The notes under the pieces are model-generated. The model did not search any database and was not told where the DNA came from. It was given only the letters and a program-made list of their open reading frames with translations. Both the position numbers and the translations under genes were made by a program. Shown here piece after piece: positions 42,484 to 51,480 of a stretch of DNA of 64,000 nt. The stretch is from Tetramitus jugosus. Its lineage: Eukaryota > Heterolobosea > Eutetramitea > Acrasida > Vahlkampfiidae. Position 1 is the first letter of the stretch, and each line of letters starts with the position of its first letter. Where the stretch lies: assembly GCA_937625935.1 (NCBI GenBank), contig OW569362.1, forward strand, positions 458,673 to 522,672, given 5' to 3'.

Positions 42484-44274
42484 ATGAGCTACATATTGGA
42501 TCACATTTCAAGTTTTATAAAGTCCAGTCCAACGGGGTCTTCTTTTATGGGATACAATTCAAGCGATGAGGATGGTGAGACGTCATACTCTGACTCCAGG
42601 CGTCACGATCGCCAGGTTCACCCGGATGAGGATGATGAACATTCATCTAACCTCGTTTCATCCTCCAACATTTTGGGTCTTCATCAAGAGTTCAATATAT
42701 CTCATGAGTTGTATGACAGTGACGATGAAGACAACTGTACGAGTAGGGTGTATACGAAACTAGGGTTGATGAGTGATGATCATCTTTGTTCTGGTCGGCA
42801 ACACACGAGTAGACATGTCTCCAGAGCATCCTATCTGAATCAATTGTGTAAATCATCCAATAACTCTATTCATGATAGTATGAAGAAGCGCAAGGACACA
42901 AGAGGACTTTATGGATCTCCAAGCACATTGACAAATAATGATAGTGATGACGATTATGGTGTCTATTCTTTAAGCGACTTGACTGCCCATACCAAGAGCA
43001 ATAGTAATTGTGTGCAAGGCAAGTTGAGTGATTCCAAACGGATTCAGAGTGATGTAGAAGAGGTTGTTAGTTACGAAGAGGTGGAACTCTCCTATTTTAC
43101 AGTTATAGAGCTTTACAATTCCTTTGGTGTTTTATTACAAGAAGATATTTCGAATCAACAGTATAGGCAGTGGTACTCTTCGTACAAGGATGCTCTGAAA
43201 AAGAAAGCAAAGTTGGGAGCCAGCAAGGTAGTGCAAACACCTCCTACACTTGCCAAAAAAATTCAAAGCGCAAAATTTTACAGAAGTGACAATATTATGC
43301 AGGATGAGAAAGATCGTGGCAAATGTGTGGTTGCTTGTCTGGAGCAGCCAACCTCCAACATGAAATCTTTCGATCCTCTGAATGAGTCGAAAAATGCAGC
43401 TCACAACGAACGAGTTGCCTATATCTTACTGTTTGCTGTGTTTCCAGACATTGAAAAGCAGTTGACCATTCAGCAGACAAAACTCCACAAGAAGAGAGTT
43501 AGTATTATGAAAACGATAGCATCCACTGACAAATTTGTCACATCAGTGTGCCGAAGAACTCCATCGGGTAAGGAAGAGGAATTATGTCGCTATGTTTCAA
43601 CCATAGACTGCTTCACTGATGACTTTGTGGGAGACAGGGAAAAAACCGAACCCAAGTTGTTGGTTGGATTGTTTCGATATTGTAGCAAGGATGGTGAATG
43701 GTATTTTAGAGCAACTAATGATTTTGCTCTAACTCCTCCATCGAGTATTGGAGTAACTGTATTTGAGGCGAAAGATATTCAATCAAAAGACAATGATGAC
43801 ACCACGCTTGACGACACTCAGACAACTCCCACACTTCGTTTGGGAGCCTTTAGCAAACCACAAGGGATTGACACATTCTGTATTGTATCATATAACGGAA
43901 ACAAAAATAGGGGCAAAACTGTGCCCAAGAACTCGAATCCTCAATATCAACAGGAGTTCAAGTTTCAACTATCCAATGATATCCATCCAGTTCATATTGA
44001 TATTTTTCAGTCGTTTGCAATCACCAACAATTTGATTGGTGGCGTATCCCTCGATATTTTTGAGTTATTCAACGATAGGAACAAGTATTCAATTGAATTG
44101 AAGACACCAAGAAGAAAGAGAGCTACAACAATGGCATCCAGAAGAGATCAAGGTTCTCTGAGATTGAGTCGTAAGCCAGCATTAGTCCATGAGAAATGGT
44201 ACGATATCGGTTCATCGCAAATCGGCAGTAAGCAAGCAAAAGTTCATGTGAAGCTAACTCTTGAGTGGCTGTAG
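42484..44274 (+). CDS. C2-domain protein with long disordered N-terminus (596 aa)
   Basis: I start at the Met at 42484 (AACAACATG context, MSYILDHISSFIKSS) rather than the in-frame Met at 42448, which adds only a short basic leader. The N-terminal ~200 residues are Ser/Asp/His-rich. A central region (~205-390) holds helices (FTVIELYNSFGVLLQEDISN, NERVAYILLFAVFPDIEKQL) of no recognised family. The C-terminal ~160 residues form a C2 domain: IGVTVFEAKDIQSKDNDD, then IDTFCIVSYNGNKNRGKTVP and NSNPQYQQEFKFQL, then HIDIFQSFAI and a final VHVKLTLEWL strand. An acidic insert sits in its first loop, and I cannot say whether it binds calcium. A membrane- or phospholipid-targeted adaptor is the likeliest role, by inference. 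Confidence 0.72.
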   Translation: MSYILDHISSFIKSSPTGSSFMGYNSSDEDGETSYSDSRRHDRQVHPDEDDEHSSNLVSSSNILGLHQEFNISHELYDSDDEDNCTSRVYTKLGLMSDDHLCSGRQHTSRHVSRASYLNQLCKSSNNSIHDSMKKRKDTRGLYGSPSTLTNNDSDDDYGVYSLSDLTAHTKSNSNCVQGKLSDSKRIQSDVEEVVSYEEVELSYFTVIELYNSFGVLLQEDISNQQYRQWYSSYKDALKKKAKLGASKVVQTPPTLAKKIQSAKFYRSDNIMQDEKDRGKCVVACLEQPTSNMKSFDPLNESKNAAHNERVAYILLFAVFPDIEKQLTIQQTKLHKKRVSIMKTIASTDKFVTSVCRRTPSGKEEELCRYVSTIDCFTDDFVGDREKTEPKLLVGLFRYCSKDGEWYFRATNDFALTPPSSIGVTVFEAKDIQSKDNDDTTLDDTQTTPTLRLGAFSKPQGIDTFCIVSYNGNKNRGKTVPKNSNPQYQQEFKFQLSNDIHPVHIDIFQSFAITNNLIGGVSLDIFELFNDRNKYSIELKTPRRKRATTMASRRDQGSLRLSRKPALVHEKWYDIGSSQIGSKQAKVHVKLTLEWL

Positions 44275-44399
44275 AGCTACAGATTGTGTTTTCTGATCAG
44301 ATAATCTGAAAGAATGAAATTTTATTCTCGACCTAGTACAGTGTATCCAAAGCTTACATTGAAGAGTAGTGATGACTGATCAAAATACTTGATGAGGTA

Positions 44400-45146
44400 T
44401 TACTCCTCTGACAGACTACTTGAGGATCCTCCTTGTGCTTGAGACTGGATCCAGTCTTTGACTCTCTGAGCGACTACTTTTCGAACATTCTTGGATTTGC
44501 TATCGAAGGGACGAGTCTCTTCGGATAAGAACTCAACAATTTGATTACCTCGAACATAAACCAATTCCGGTTCATCAAAGAGCTCGTTGCTGATGGATTC
44601 CAAACTTGCATCTCTTCCCATTTTGATGATATTCTGGATTGATTTGAGCAGTTCACTTGAGATAACTCCCTCACCCTTCAAACTTTTCTCAACATTTTTG
44701 AATTTCAAAATGTTTACAACTTCTTGAGTTTGTAGTACCCTTATTTGCTCAGCTTGTTCACTCAATTTCTTACCTTGCTCACTCAACTTCTCACCTTGTT
44801 CATTCAGTTTCTTACCTTGTTCACTCACTTTCTGGTTAATTTCTCGAAGCAATGAGTGGATATCTTCTTTTGCATAAACCTGAGTGCTCTCCAATTTGAA
44901 AAACTTTGGTGGTGTTTCATCCATGTCGTTCATATAAACCACTTGACTGATTTTTCTTTTTCTTACAATGTCGAAAGAAAGGTCCGATTCTTGAGGTTGG
45001 TGCTGTGCGAGTTGATAGACGTTGATGGTTGGAGGTGCCGTGAAGGGTCTCTCTCCATCTGTCTCCAATACGGTGGAGGGCATCTCTCCAAGAAAATCAA
45101 CTTGGATATCTACGTCAGACTGTGGGGATTCGTTGAGGTTGCTCAT
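44400..45146 (-). CDS. coiled-coil protein with exact seven-residue repeats (248 aa)
   Basis: Not recognised. The middle contains a run of EQGKKLN / EQGEKLS / EQGKKLS heptads (~residues 105-135), each a near-identical 21-bp DNA repeat, extended by IRVLQTQEVVNILKFKNVEK; this should form a coiled coil and oligomerise. The N-terminal ~90 residues are extended (SDVDIQVDFLGEMPSTVLET) and the C-terminal ~100 are helical (LVYVRGNQIVEFLSEETRPF, then VRKVVAQRVKDWIQSQ). No membrane segment or signal. A nuclear or cytosolic scaffold is possible; nothing indicates a specific role. Confidence 0.65.
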   Translation of the reverse strand: MSNLNESPQSDVDIQVDFLGEMPSTVLETDGERPFTAPPTINVYQLAQHQPQESDLSFDIVRKRKISQVVYMNDMDETPPKFFKLESTQVYAKEDIHSLLREINQKVSEQGKKLNEQGEKLSEQGKKLSEQAEQIRVLQTQEVVNILKFKNVEKSLKGEGVISSELLKSIQNIIKMGRDASLESISNELFDEPELVYVRGNQIVEFLSEETRPFDSKSKNVRKVVAQRVKDWIQSQAQGGSSSSLSEE

Positions 45147-45404
45147 TTTATTGTTTTTTGTTTTCAGTTGTTCACCTAAATTTTATCAAATCGTAAAACC
45201 AGCCATTCATCGGAATCCCTGGCGGGAAGAGCTGGCGGTGGGAAGAACTGCTACAGGTGAACGCTTCATTGATTACGTAACTACTCGGTACGAGATTAAC
45301 AGTACTTGACCACGGGCAGGGATAAAACGAATTCATAAAAGATTATCTTTCAAGTTGTTCAAGAACTTTGCAAAATTGTTGTTCACAATCAAGGGTTTTA
45401 TGCA

Positions 45405-46313
45405 TTACAAGGTGTTTAAGAACTTTGCGAAGCCTCTGTATGAGTTGGCACCCATGGATCCATCAATTGGGCCGCTATAGCCAAATCTCTGGGCAGCGAC
45501 TTGCATTGCTTTGTATGTATTTGCACCTGGTGCACCATCATCTGGACCTGTATATCCAAATTGTCTCAATCCTCTCTGGACACCAGCCCAAGAGTTCTTT
45601 CCCATTTGACCATCAAGAGGTCCAGTATATCCATTCTTGCTGGCAAACAATTGCAGACGTCTATAATAGATATTTCCGGGAACTCCATCCACAGCAGTCG
45701 ATGTATGAGGTACAGGACCTGATGGAGGAGTTGGACCAGGAGGACGAGGACCTGGACGACGAACATCAGCAATCTCTGATCCAACATAATCATAGGACCA
45801 ACCGAGATAACGAGCACCAGTTCTGCTTGTGTAGTCATCAACTGGAGTGACACCAATAGCATCTCCCCATGATTCTCTCACATTACGAGAAGCCATCAAA
45901 GCCCAACCTCTATCAGTTGCCATAGCAACATGTCCATATTGACCAATGTCCCACCAATGGAAAGCACCAGGTGGAGCAGCATTGACATCTCTTGAAACAA
46001 TTGTACTGGCACGATAAGCAATAATAGCACTCTCACGAACAGATCTATCAGGTAAGTTTCCAGCACGAACCATCAAAGATGCACACCATTGATTCCATGA
46101 ACCACCATCACGTTTTGGATGAGTTCTTGCATACTGAAGTGCTTGAGCATATGTATTGGTTGAACCTTGACTGTCAGAGAGATCACTGTATGTCTCTTTG
46201 ACCAGTTTATGCAACACACGCTTCATTGCCTTCTCATCTTGTCTGGACCACTTTGCGGCGACCAAAGTTGATAGAATGAGCACAAGAGCCACACAAAGAA
46301 CGATTACTTTCAT
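45405..46313 (-). CDS. secreted peptidoglycan hydrolase-like protein: NlpC/P60- or CHAP-like domain plus PG-binding repeats (302 aa)
   Basis: I start at the Met at 46313, which gives a clean signal peptide (MKVIVLCVALVLILSTLVAA); an upstream in-frame Met would bury it. Residues ~70-180 have the layout of an NlpC/P60- or CHAP-type amidase: NQWCASLMVRAG (Cys77 as nucleophile), then PPGAFHWWDIGQYGHVAMAT (His128 as base). A Pro-rich linker (185-203) leads to four repeats of exactly 25 residues, beginning near 203, 228, 253 and 278, with the core GY-GP-DG--G-NSY (GYTGPLDGQMGKNSW, GYTGPDDGAPGANTY, GYSGPIDGSMGANSY). Such repeats are known as peptidoglycan-binding modules of actinobacterial cell-wall enzymes. 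A bacterivorous amoeba would use this in the phagosome or outside the cell. Bacterial origin by transfer is likely but unproven. Confidence 0.75.
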   Translation of the reverse strand: MKVIVLCVALVLILSTLVAAKWSRQDEKAMKRVLHKLVKETYSDLSDSQGSTNTYAQALQYARTHPKRDGGSWNQWCASLMVRAGNLPDRSVRESAIIAYRASTIVSRDVNAAPPGAFHWWDIGQYGHVAMATDRGWALMASRNVRESWGDAIGVTPVDDYTSRTGARYLGWSYDYVGSEIADVRRPGPRPPGPTPPSGPVPHTSTAVDGVPGNIYYRRLQLFASKNGYTGPLDGQMGKNSWAGVQRGLRQFGYTGPDDGAPGANTYKAMQVAAQRFGYSGPIDGSMGANSYRGFAKFLNTL

Positions 46314-46797
46314 TATTTTTTTCGGATGATGATGGACAAACAACAAACTCGTCAAACTCCACATCAAATTTATCGGCATCACAAAATGAAGTTCCATTCT
46401 CATTTTTCAGTGCGACATCCCTTATCATCGGGTCGGACTCTCCTTTCGGTTTTTCGCGAGCTAAAAACTCTGTTACGGGTGAAATGTGGAAGGGAGGGAT
46501 CTCAATAGCTCAATGACGCGGTTACAGAATTATTGAACTGGAAGGTAGGTGGACATCAGCACAATGGATGTGAATACAATTGGTGAGCTGTGAGGTGAAT
46601 TGAGCTTGTGTGTTAGGGCAGGTTGTGGAATCAAAGAATATGAAGGTTTATGGAAGTGCAAGCTTCAATTTGGTTGCTTGATGGCTGTATCAAACTCAAG
46701 AGTCAAAACAATGAAGCTCTTTGTCATGTCATGCACATCGACTTGATACTTAGCTCCGGATGTCCATCAACATCGTCGTTCTTCAGTGTTTGATTAA
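46314..46797. other. intergenic
   Basis: Contains the 5' flank of the hydrolase gene and the 3' flank of the F-box-like gene. No open frame or RNA I can support. Confidence 0.5.
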
Positions 46798-47202
46798 TCA
46801 CTTGTGACAACTCTTCTGCAACCAATTCATCCTAAGTGTGTGAATGCCTTCAAAAAATTTGAAATGCTCATCTACAATATTTCGATTCTCATTCAAGTTG
46901 ACATTGAACAGTTTTCCCAATCGAAAATAGTTTTCGATCTCTTCTCTTCCCAACCATTTTTTTAGTGTTCTGATCTTGTTGGACATGATCAGTCGATTGA
47001 ATTTGAATTGATTGATGCCTTTGCAAGTATAACTCAATCGCAACCATGTGCGAGTGTCACAAAACTCGATAATTGTCAACCATGTATCCTTTAAAAGTTC
47101 AGAGCGGAACTCAATCTTCACCATGCTCTCGTCATTCTCATTGTTTCTCTTGCGCTTGATTGCTGAATTTTGATCGTCATCAGGCAGTAGGACTCGTTTC
47201 AT
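46798..47202 (-). CDS. F-box-like small protein (134 aa)
   Basis: Start taken at the Met at 47202 (MKRVLLPDDDQNSAIKRKRN, a basic, nuclear-signal-like leader). The segment LLKDTWLTIIEFCDTRTWLR then LSYTCKGIN has the F-box pattern (L-x2-x2-hydrophobic pair, then L--VC/TCK----). The last third (IRTLKKWLGREEIENYFRLG) is helical. It is divergent from the next gene with a 91-bp gap. F-box proteins recruit substrates to SCF ubiquitin ligases; the match is weak and rests on pattern only. Confidence 0.5.
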   Translation of the reverse strand: MKRVLLPDDDQNSAIKRKRNNENDESMVKIEFRSELLKDTWLTIIEFCDTRTWLRLSYTCKGINQFKFNRLIMSNKIRTLKKWLGREEIENYFRLGKLFNVNLNENRNIVDEHFKFFEGIHTLRMNWLQKSCHK

Positions 47203-47293
47203 TCTTTTGCCTTTGTTTAAAAAACGAGATTCGCCGTTCTGACAAAAAAAAAAAGAAACTATCAGGAACAACAAACAACGAACAATAACATCT

Positions 47294-49117
47294 ATGGATA
47301 TGCGTGAAAAGATGATTGGTTTTCAAGAGTGGCCAATTGAAATAAAGACAGCAGTATTATCCTTCTATTTGACTCCACAATCTGTCTCGCATCTATTGGG
47401 TATTGAGGATGAACAAGATGATGTAGCAGACTGGAAATACATTCATCGTGTTTGGCCCTTTATCAATTCTCTGCCAACAGAAATGTCACAGATATTATTT
47501 AGGGAAACTTCAACACCTGTTCTCTCGTTCTCAAATCTTTTGATCAATTATATTAATGTTGTTGCCAAAAAGTTCATGTATAAGCAGTATAATGAATCAA
47601 CACAACAGAACAAGTCATTTGAGAAATCAGAACATATAGTGGTGAGTGACAAAGAGAGAAGTAATGCGTTCCATAGTGCACACAAATGGATTAAGGTTGG
47701 ATCAAAGTGGTTATTGGACACTTTCTTTTCAAGAAATTCCAGAATGAGTGACTTATTCTTTAGAAGAATACGAATTTTAGATCTATCACACGTCCACAGT
47801 AATTTCTTGTTGGGATTTGATTGGAAAAATTGTTGTTATACAAAGCAATTTGAATCATATGATGCAATGATACAATGTTATGATGAATTTTTGAATGATC
47901 AACCATTGATAACAATCATTAGCAAATGTTCAAAGTTAGAGGTATTACACCTAGATCAAGCTCTTCCTACTAAATTCATTGTAGATTGTTTAGTGAGTCA
48001 TGGCCACGTTAGAGAGATACCTATGAGGAATACTATAGGAATACTGAAATCGTTGGATGGTAAATTAATGAAAAATCATTATTGCATTCAACCAATACTG
48101 TTACTTGTACATATATTGGAGTACATACATGTTTCTTGTCCAAAATTGGAGTATATTGATATGACTCACTATTGCTTGCCCGAATATGTCACACGTTCTT
48201 GCTGGAACATGTGGAGCAAGTATGAAGATGTTTTCAATTGGCGTATAGTATCCTATCCATATGGTAAACGACAGTATCAATATGAGATGGAGCATTTTGG
48301 TTACAAACGGTTGAATATGAACACCAGATACGCTAATCTAGCAGTTGTCAAAAATGATTTACGTCGTTTTATCGGGAGTCGTTGCTTTAATTATCGAGAT
48401 GCAACATATTTTGACAAAATTGATTCCAGTGCTCTGGACTCCAAGGGTAATAATCTCTTACTTTGGGTATTCAGTAAACCAAGGAGATCCTTGTATAATG
48501 CATTAGAATTGATTGGTGCTTTCGAAAGAACGGGATGCAATGTGAAAGCATTGAATTTCAGAAATGAAAATCTATTGCAAATGATAACAACAAAACATCG
48601 CAATTTATGGTTTGAAGTGTTTGAACGCATTTTATTCAAGTATGAGTTTGATCTAAATTATGTTACAATCAATGGAGACACTATTTTTGAATTAATGATC
48701 AAGGTTATGATTAGTTTTATCAGGTTTGAAAGTAACGTTACTGATAAATCTGCTAACAGTCCAAGTGAGCTGCGGAAGGCTGATCAAGTTGCACATATCA
48801 TGTTCAGCTTGTCAAGACATGGTGCTGTTGTCAGGCGAGAAACAATCGGGTTACTAATAACTCGAGCATTACCAACGTTAATCGATTACTTTATCAACCA
48901 AGATCCAATGATTCTACCATTATTAGAAGATGTCAGGTTAACACATTGTCAGTTGATTGAGAAACATGGAGAAAGTTCAACCGAGTGCTTACGACAGATA
49001 CTGTTCAGCATTTGCCAAGGAAACACTGAGCTACTTCAAGCAGTACAACAGTCATACTCATTCTATTTACACAATAAGCAGAATCTATCAACTTGCATCA
49101 GTTTACTAGGAGAATAA
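47294..49117 (+). CDS. large unknown protein, F-box-like N-terminus (607 aa)
   Basis: The N-terminus FQEWPIEIKTAVLSFYLTPQ resembles the first helix pair of an F-box, and KCSKLEVLHLDQALP plus ISCPKLEYIDMTHYCLPEY-like segments (about residues 215-300; literal text CPKLEYIDMTHY) recall leucine-rich repeats, so an F-box/LRR-type protein is the best guess. The C-terminal 250 residues contain ankyrin-like text (GNNLLLWVFSKPRRSLYNAL; NGDTIFELMIKVMIS). No single family is certain. Base composition is more AT-rich than upstream genes. It is the last long intact gene but one before the degraded distal part. Confidence 0.6.
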   Translation: MDMREKMIGFQEWPIEIKTAVLSFYLTPQSVSHLLGIEDEQDDVADWKYIHRVWPFINSLPTEMSQILFRETSTPVLSFSNLLINYINVVAKKFMYKQYNESTQQNKSFEKSEHIVVSDKERSNAFHSAHKWIKVGSKWLLDTFFSRNSRMSDLFFRRIRILDLSHVHSNFLLGFDWKNCCYTKQFESYDAMIQCYDEFLNDQPLITIISKCSKLEVLHLDQALPTKFIVDCLVSHGHVREIPMRNTIGILKSLDGKLMKNHYCIQPILLLVHILEYIHVSCPKLEYIDMTHYCLPEYVTRSCWNMWSKYEDVFNWRIVSYPYGKRQYQYEMEHFGYKRLNMNTRYANLAVVKNDLRRFIGSRCFNYRDATYFDKIDSSALDSKGNNLLLWVFSKPRRSLYNALELIGAFERTGCNVKALNFRNENLLQMITTKHRNLWFEVFERILFKYEFDLNYVTINGDTIFELMIKVMISFIRFESNVTDKSANSPSELRKADQVAHIMFSLSRHGAVVRRETIGLLITRALPTLIDYFINQDPMILPLLEDVRLTHCQLIEKHGESSTECLRQILFSICQGNTELLQAVQQSYSFYLHNKQNLSTCISLLGE

Positions 49118-49218
49118 TAGCAACTTGAAGAACATAGTGAAATCAGAAGGCCTCACAAGTTTCATTGATAGATGAATGAAGTGTCAAAGTTCAAGTTGAT
49201 GGGAAAAGAATAGGCTAA

Positions 49219-49966
49219 TTAAGCGTGGTCAACATTTAACAAAGTCCATGCACCATCAGGAAGATTATTTACAACAAGAACATCTCCTACTTCCAAAAGG
49301 TGTAAAGGAGAAACAAAGCGGATGGAAAACACTCTTACATGAGCAATAATAGTCATGATCTTCGCAACCAGCATGACATTGACAATCACCACAAATATGT
49401 TCCCAACAACTACATGCATTACCACACATTCCGAAACATGAATTGTTGCATTTCTTGTAGGGACTAGGACATGCTTCATTCTCATTCATGCGCCACTCGA
49501 GCTTTGATTCTCTATTGATTCTGTACTTGTATGTTAGAGCATTATGTACCCACAATGCGAACATGTGAAATTTGGCTGCTAAATCATCATTCTTGCCAAG
49601 AAATCCCAAATCTGCCAATTCAAAAGAGCATTCTGGAATCATCAGAGTAGAAGGCAAATGAGCCACTTGTTGGAAATATTCTCTGCTTTTTGAATCTCTG
49701 GTATTATTGGTGATAATGTGATCCAGGATAATCAAAGTGTCTTCTTTACCACTATTACCACCACCACTGTACTTTAGCATAAAAAGTTGAGTTCCATGTT
49801 CCAAACATATTCTCAAGTATTGCTCTCTAACTTCAAAGAATATTGATTCATCTTGTATCTCACAGAAACCCTGAAGGACGCCATCCTTTTCACTTGCTTC
49901 CACATGGGCTTTGACAGTCCAAATCATGGCACACAAGAACAACACCAGTACCAATATTTTGATCAT
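49219..49966 (-). CDS. secreted Cys-rich protein with phospholipase A2-like HD motif (probably 2 exons, 232 aa)
   Basis: Signal peptide MIKILVLVLFLCAMIWTVKA. The body is unrecognised to ~residue 165, then a Cys cluster CPSPYKKCNNSCFGMCGNAC, SCWEHICGDCQCHAGCEDHD. The C-x3-C-x2-HD core resembles the calcium/active-site His-Asp region of secreted phospholipase A2-type proteins. A strong donor (GTAAGAG, 49338) and an acceptor after a pyrimidine tract (49290) define a 49-bp intron; splicing ends the protein GDVLVVNNLPDGAWTLLNVD-HA (stop at 49219-49221). Without splicing the frame instead runs CKSVFHPLCFSFTPF to a stop at 49265. I favour the spliced form because both sites are good. Enzyme activity is not shown by the sequence alone. 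Confidence 0.6.
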
Positions 49967-50948
49967 TTTCCTGAAGGATTTAACATGGAATTGTCACAGA
50001 GTCCATCAGAAACTTGTTGAAATTTCCTGATCAGATCCTAAGAATACTAGATCTGATCTTTGTGTATCTCCGCTGACAGATTAACGCACTCTACAGATTG
50101 AAGAAATGACATCATTTCAGCAGCATCATGTAAGAGAAGACGGACCCACGGAGAAAGAACAAACGAGAACTAGTTGTACAGTGGAGAATTGGTCAACTAT
50201 TCAATTACATTTGAAATGTATGGGTAACCCGAATCATCAAAGGTGTTGATTCATATTCTCCACACGTACACATATCCCACTTTCTTCTCTCGAATGTAAG
50301 CTTCTCTCTGCAGGCTGCATCCAAGAAACCAGAGATTGATGAATAAGAAGTGAAATGAATTCATATTATCTTGATAGTTTCTTTATGCAGTTTATCAGGA
50401 CTTTTTGGTGATCACGCCTACAGAAAAACAACAATGAGGCCGAGTCACAAAGTGGCTCGTGGGATTACGCTCTATTCCGAGTTGTGATCCCATTTTCTTT
50501 CCCAAACAACAGAAGTTAGAAATCATTTGAAACACCTCAGATTGGATTCCTAGTTAGCGTTTATTGCAAATTTACTTAAAGATGTTCAGTGGGAAGCAGT
50601 TCCTTGTGGTCCCATTTCATTCCAATAACAGAAGAATTTTTCAATCCTATCTACCATGAGATATGTCGCTCAGAACCGTACATTCGTTTGATGCAAGATC
50701 TTTTCATTGCATTTACCAATCTTTAAACTTTTGTTTCCCTCTTCTTGAGGCCATGTACTACTACTATTTCTTTCATCAGTACCTCCTTCTTTACCCAATA
50801 GAAAGAGCGTTATCCTCCATTACTTCTTAATTCTAACAATTATGCCCGTCATTGTTTTGTTCCTTCCTCACAGGAGGTGTACAAGTGAGGAAGGGTTTTT
50901 CACTGGGATGTCAAAAACGCGTGAATAGGTCTATTATTCAGAGATAGT
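49967..50948. other. start of gene-poor distal region, ~1 kb
   Basis: No open frame of note on either strand and no RNA recognised until the 5S gene. Compared with the first 49 kb this marks the switch to decayed, gene-poor DNA. Confidence 0.55.
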
Positions 50949-51067
50949 GTCTACGTTCATACAATGGTGGAACCACCTCTTCCCATTTCGAATAGAGAAG
51001 TTAAGCACCATCTGGCTGAGTTAGTATTGAGATAGGAGACTACTCGAGAACCCTCAGTAATGTAGGC
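50949..51067 (+). rRNA. 5S ribosomal RNA (single dispersed copy, possibly divergent)
   Basis: About 119 nt with the 5S order of elements: GTCTAC at 50949-50954 pairs with GTAGGC at 51062-51067 (helix I); CCACCTCTTCCCATTTCGAA at 50973-50992 is the universal loop B/C region; AGAAGTTAAGCACC is the box A region; GTTAGTATTGAGATAGGAGA, then CTACTCGAGAACCCTCAG, is the box C/loop E region (GGGAGACC in typical 5S, GGAGACTA here). A TTTT run at 51068-51071 is the polymerase III terminator. GTATTGAGATAGG departs from the usual GGATGGG, so it may be a variant or a decaying copy. Dispersed 5S genes are common in protists. Confidence 0.82.
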
Positions 51068-51071
51068 TTTT
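51068..51071 (+). terminator. oligo-T RNA polymerase III terminator of the 5S gene
   Basis: Four T residues immediately follow the last paired base of 5S helix I. Confidence 0.6.
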
Positions 51072-51077
51072 GCTTCT

Positions 51078-51241
51078 GTTTTCTGGAGCGTGCTGGGAAC
51101 TATGCCAACCAACCAATAAGGTAAACCATATTCACTATCCACACCATAACCAATCGCTCTCACGGCCGTGAACACCCATAAAACCGCCAGAAACATGTCT
51201 GTACACACACCAGAACTATAGCTCATAAAATCACCAAACAC
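51078..51241 (-). pseudogene. papain-family (cathepsin-like) cysteine protease fragment, minus strand
   Basis: Reads GDFMSYSSGVCTD, then (after a one-base insertion that turns the GGHA region into VFTA) VRAIGYGVDSEYGLPYWLV. In family C1A this is the block '(Y)xDFxxYxSGVY...GGHAVRIxGYG...PYWLVANSW' just around the catalytic His. Reading near 51190-51200 in the other frame gives GVHG, so the His survives but out of frame. The N-terminal half with the catalytic Cys is absent and the text ends abruptly near the 5S gene. A dead fragment of a phagolysosomal protease. Confidence 0.7.
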
Positions 51242-51254
51242 ATTGAACGGGACC

Positions 51255-51480
51255 GTTGGTCACCAACTCCTTTTGGATCTGGAGTTTACAAGAATTCTTA
51301 TGGTATTTATGTCGGAGGACATGCAGTTAGTCTCGTCGGTTGGGATGGGAGTAACTGGTAATCAACCCTATTGGATTGTTGCTAACCAATGGGGAACAGG
51401 TTTTGGCATCAACGGATTCTTCTGGATCAGTAGAGGATAATGAAGTTGGATTTGAATCAAGCATGTGGAGAGCTGCCTAA
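51255..51480 (+). pseudogene. second cysteine-protease fragment, plus strand, two frameshifts
   Basis: GVYKNSYGIYVGGHAVSLVG, then WDGSNW and a stop; the next frame continues QPYWIVANQWGTGFGINGFF, then WISRG; a third frame gives DNEVGFESSMWRAA and a final TAA at 51478-51480. That is the C-terminal third of a C1A peptidase (His in GGHA, then Gln where ANSWG normally follows the catalytic Asn). At least two frameshifts disrupt it. It runs in the opposite direction to the fragment at 51078-51241, starting within about 15 bases, so the pair meets at a rearrangement point near 51242-51254. Confidence 0.75.
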
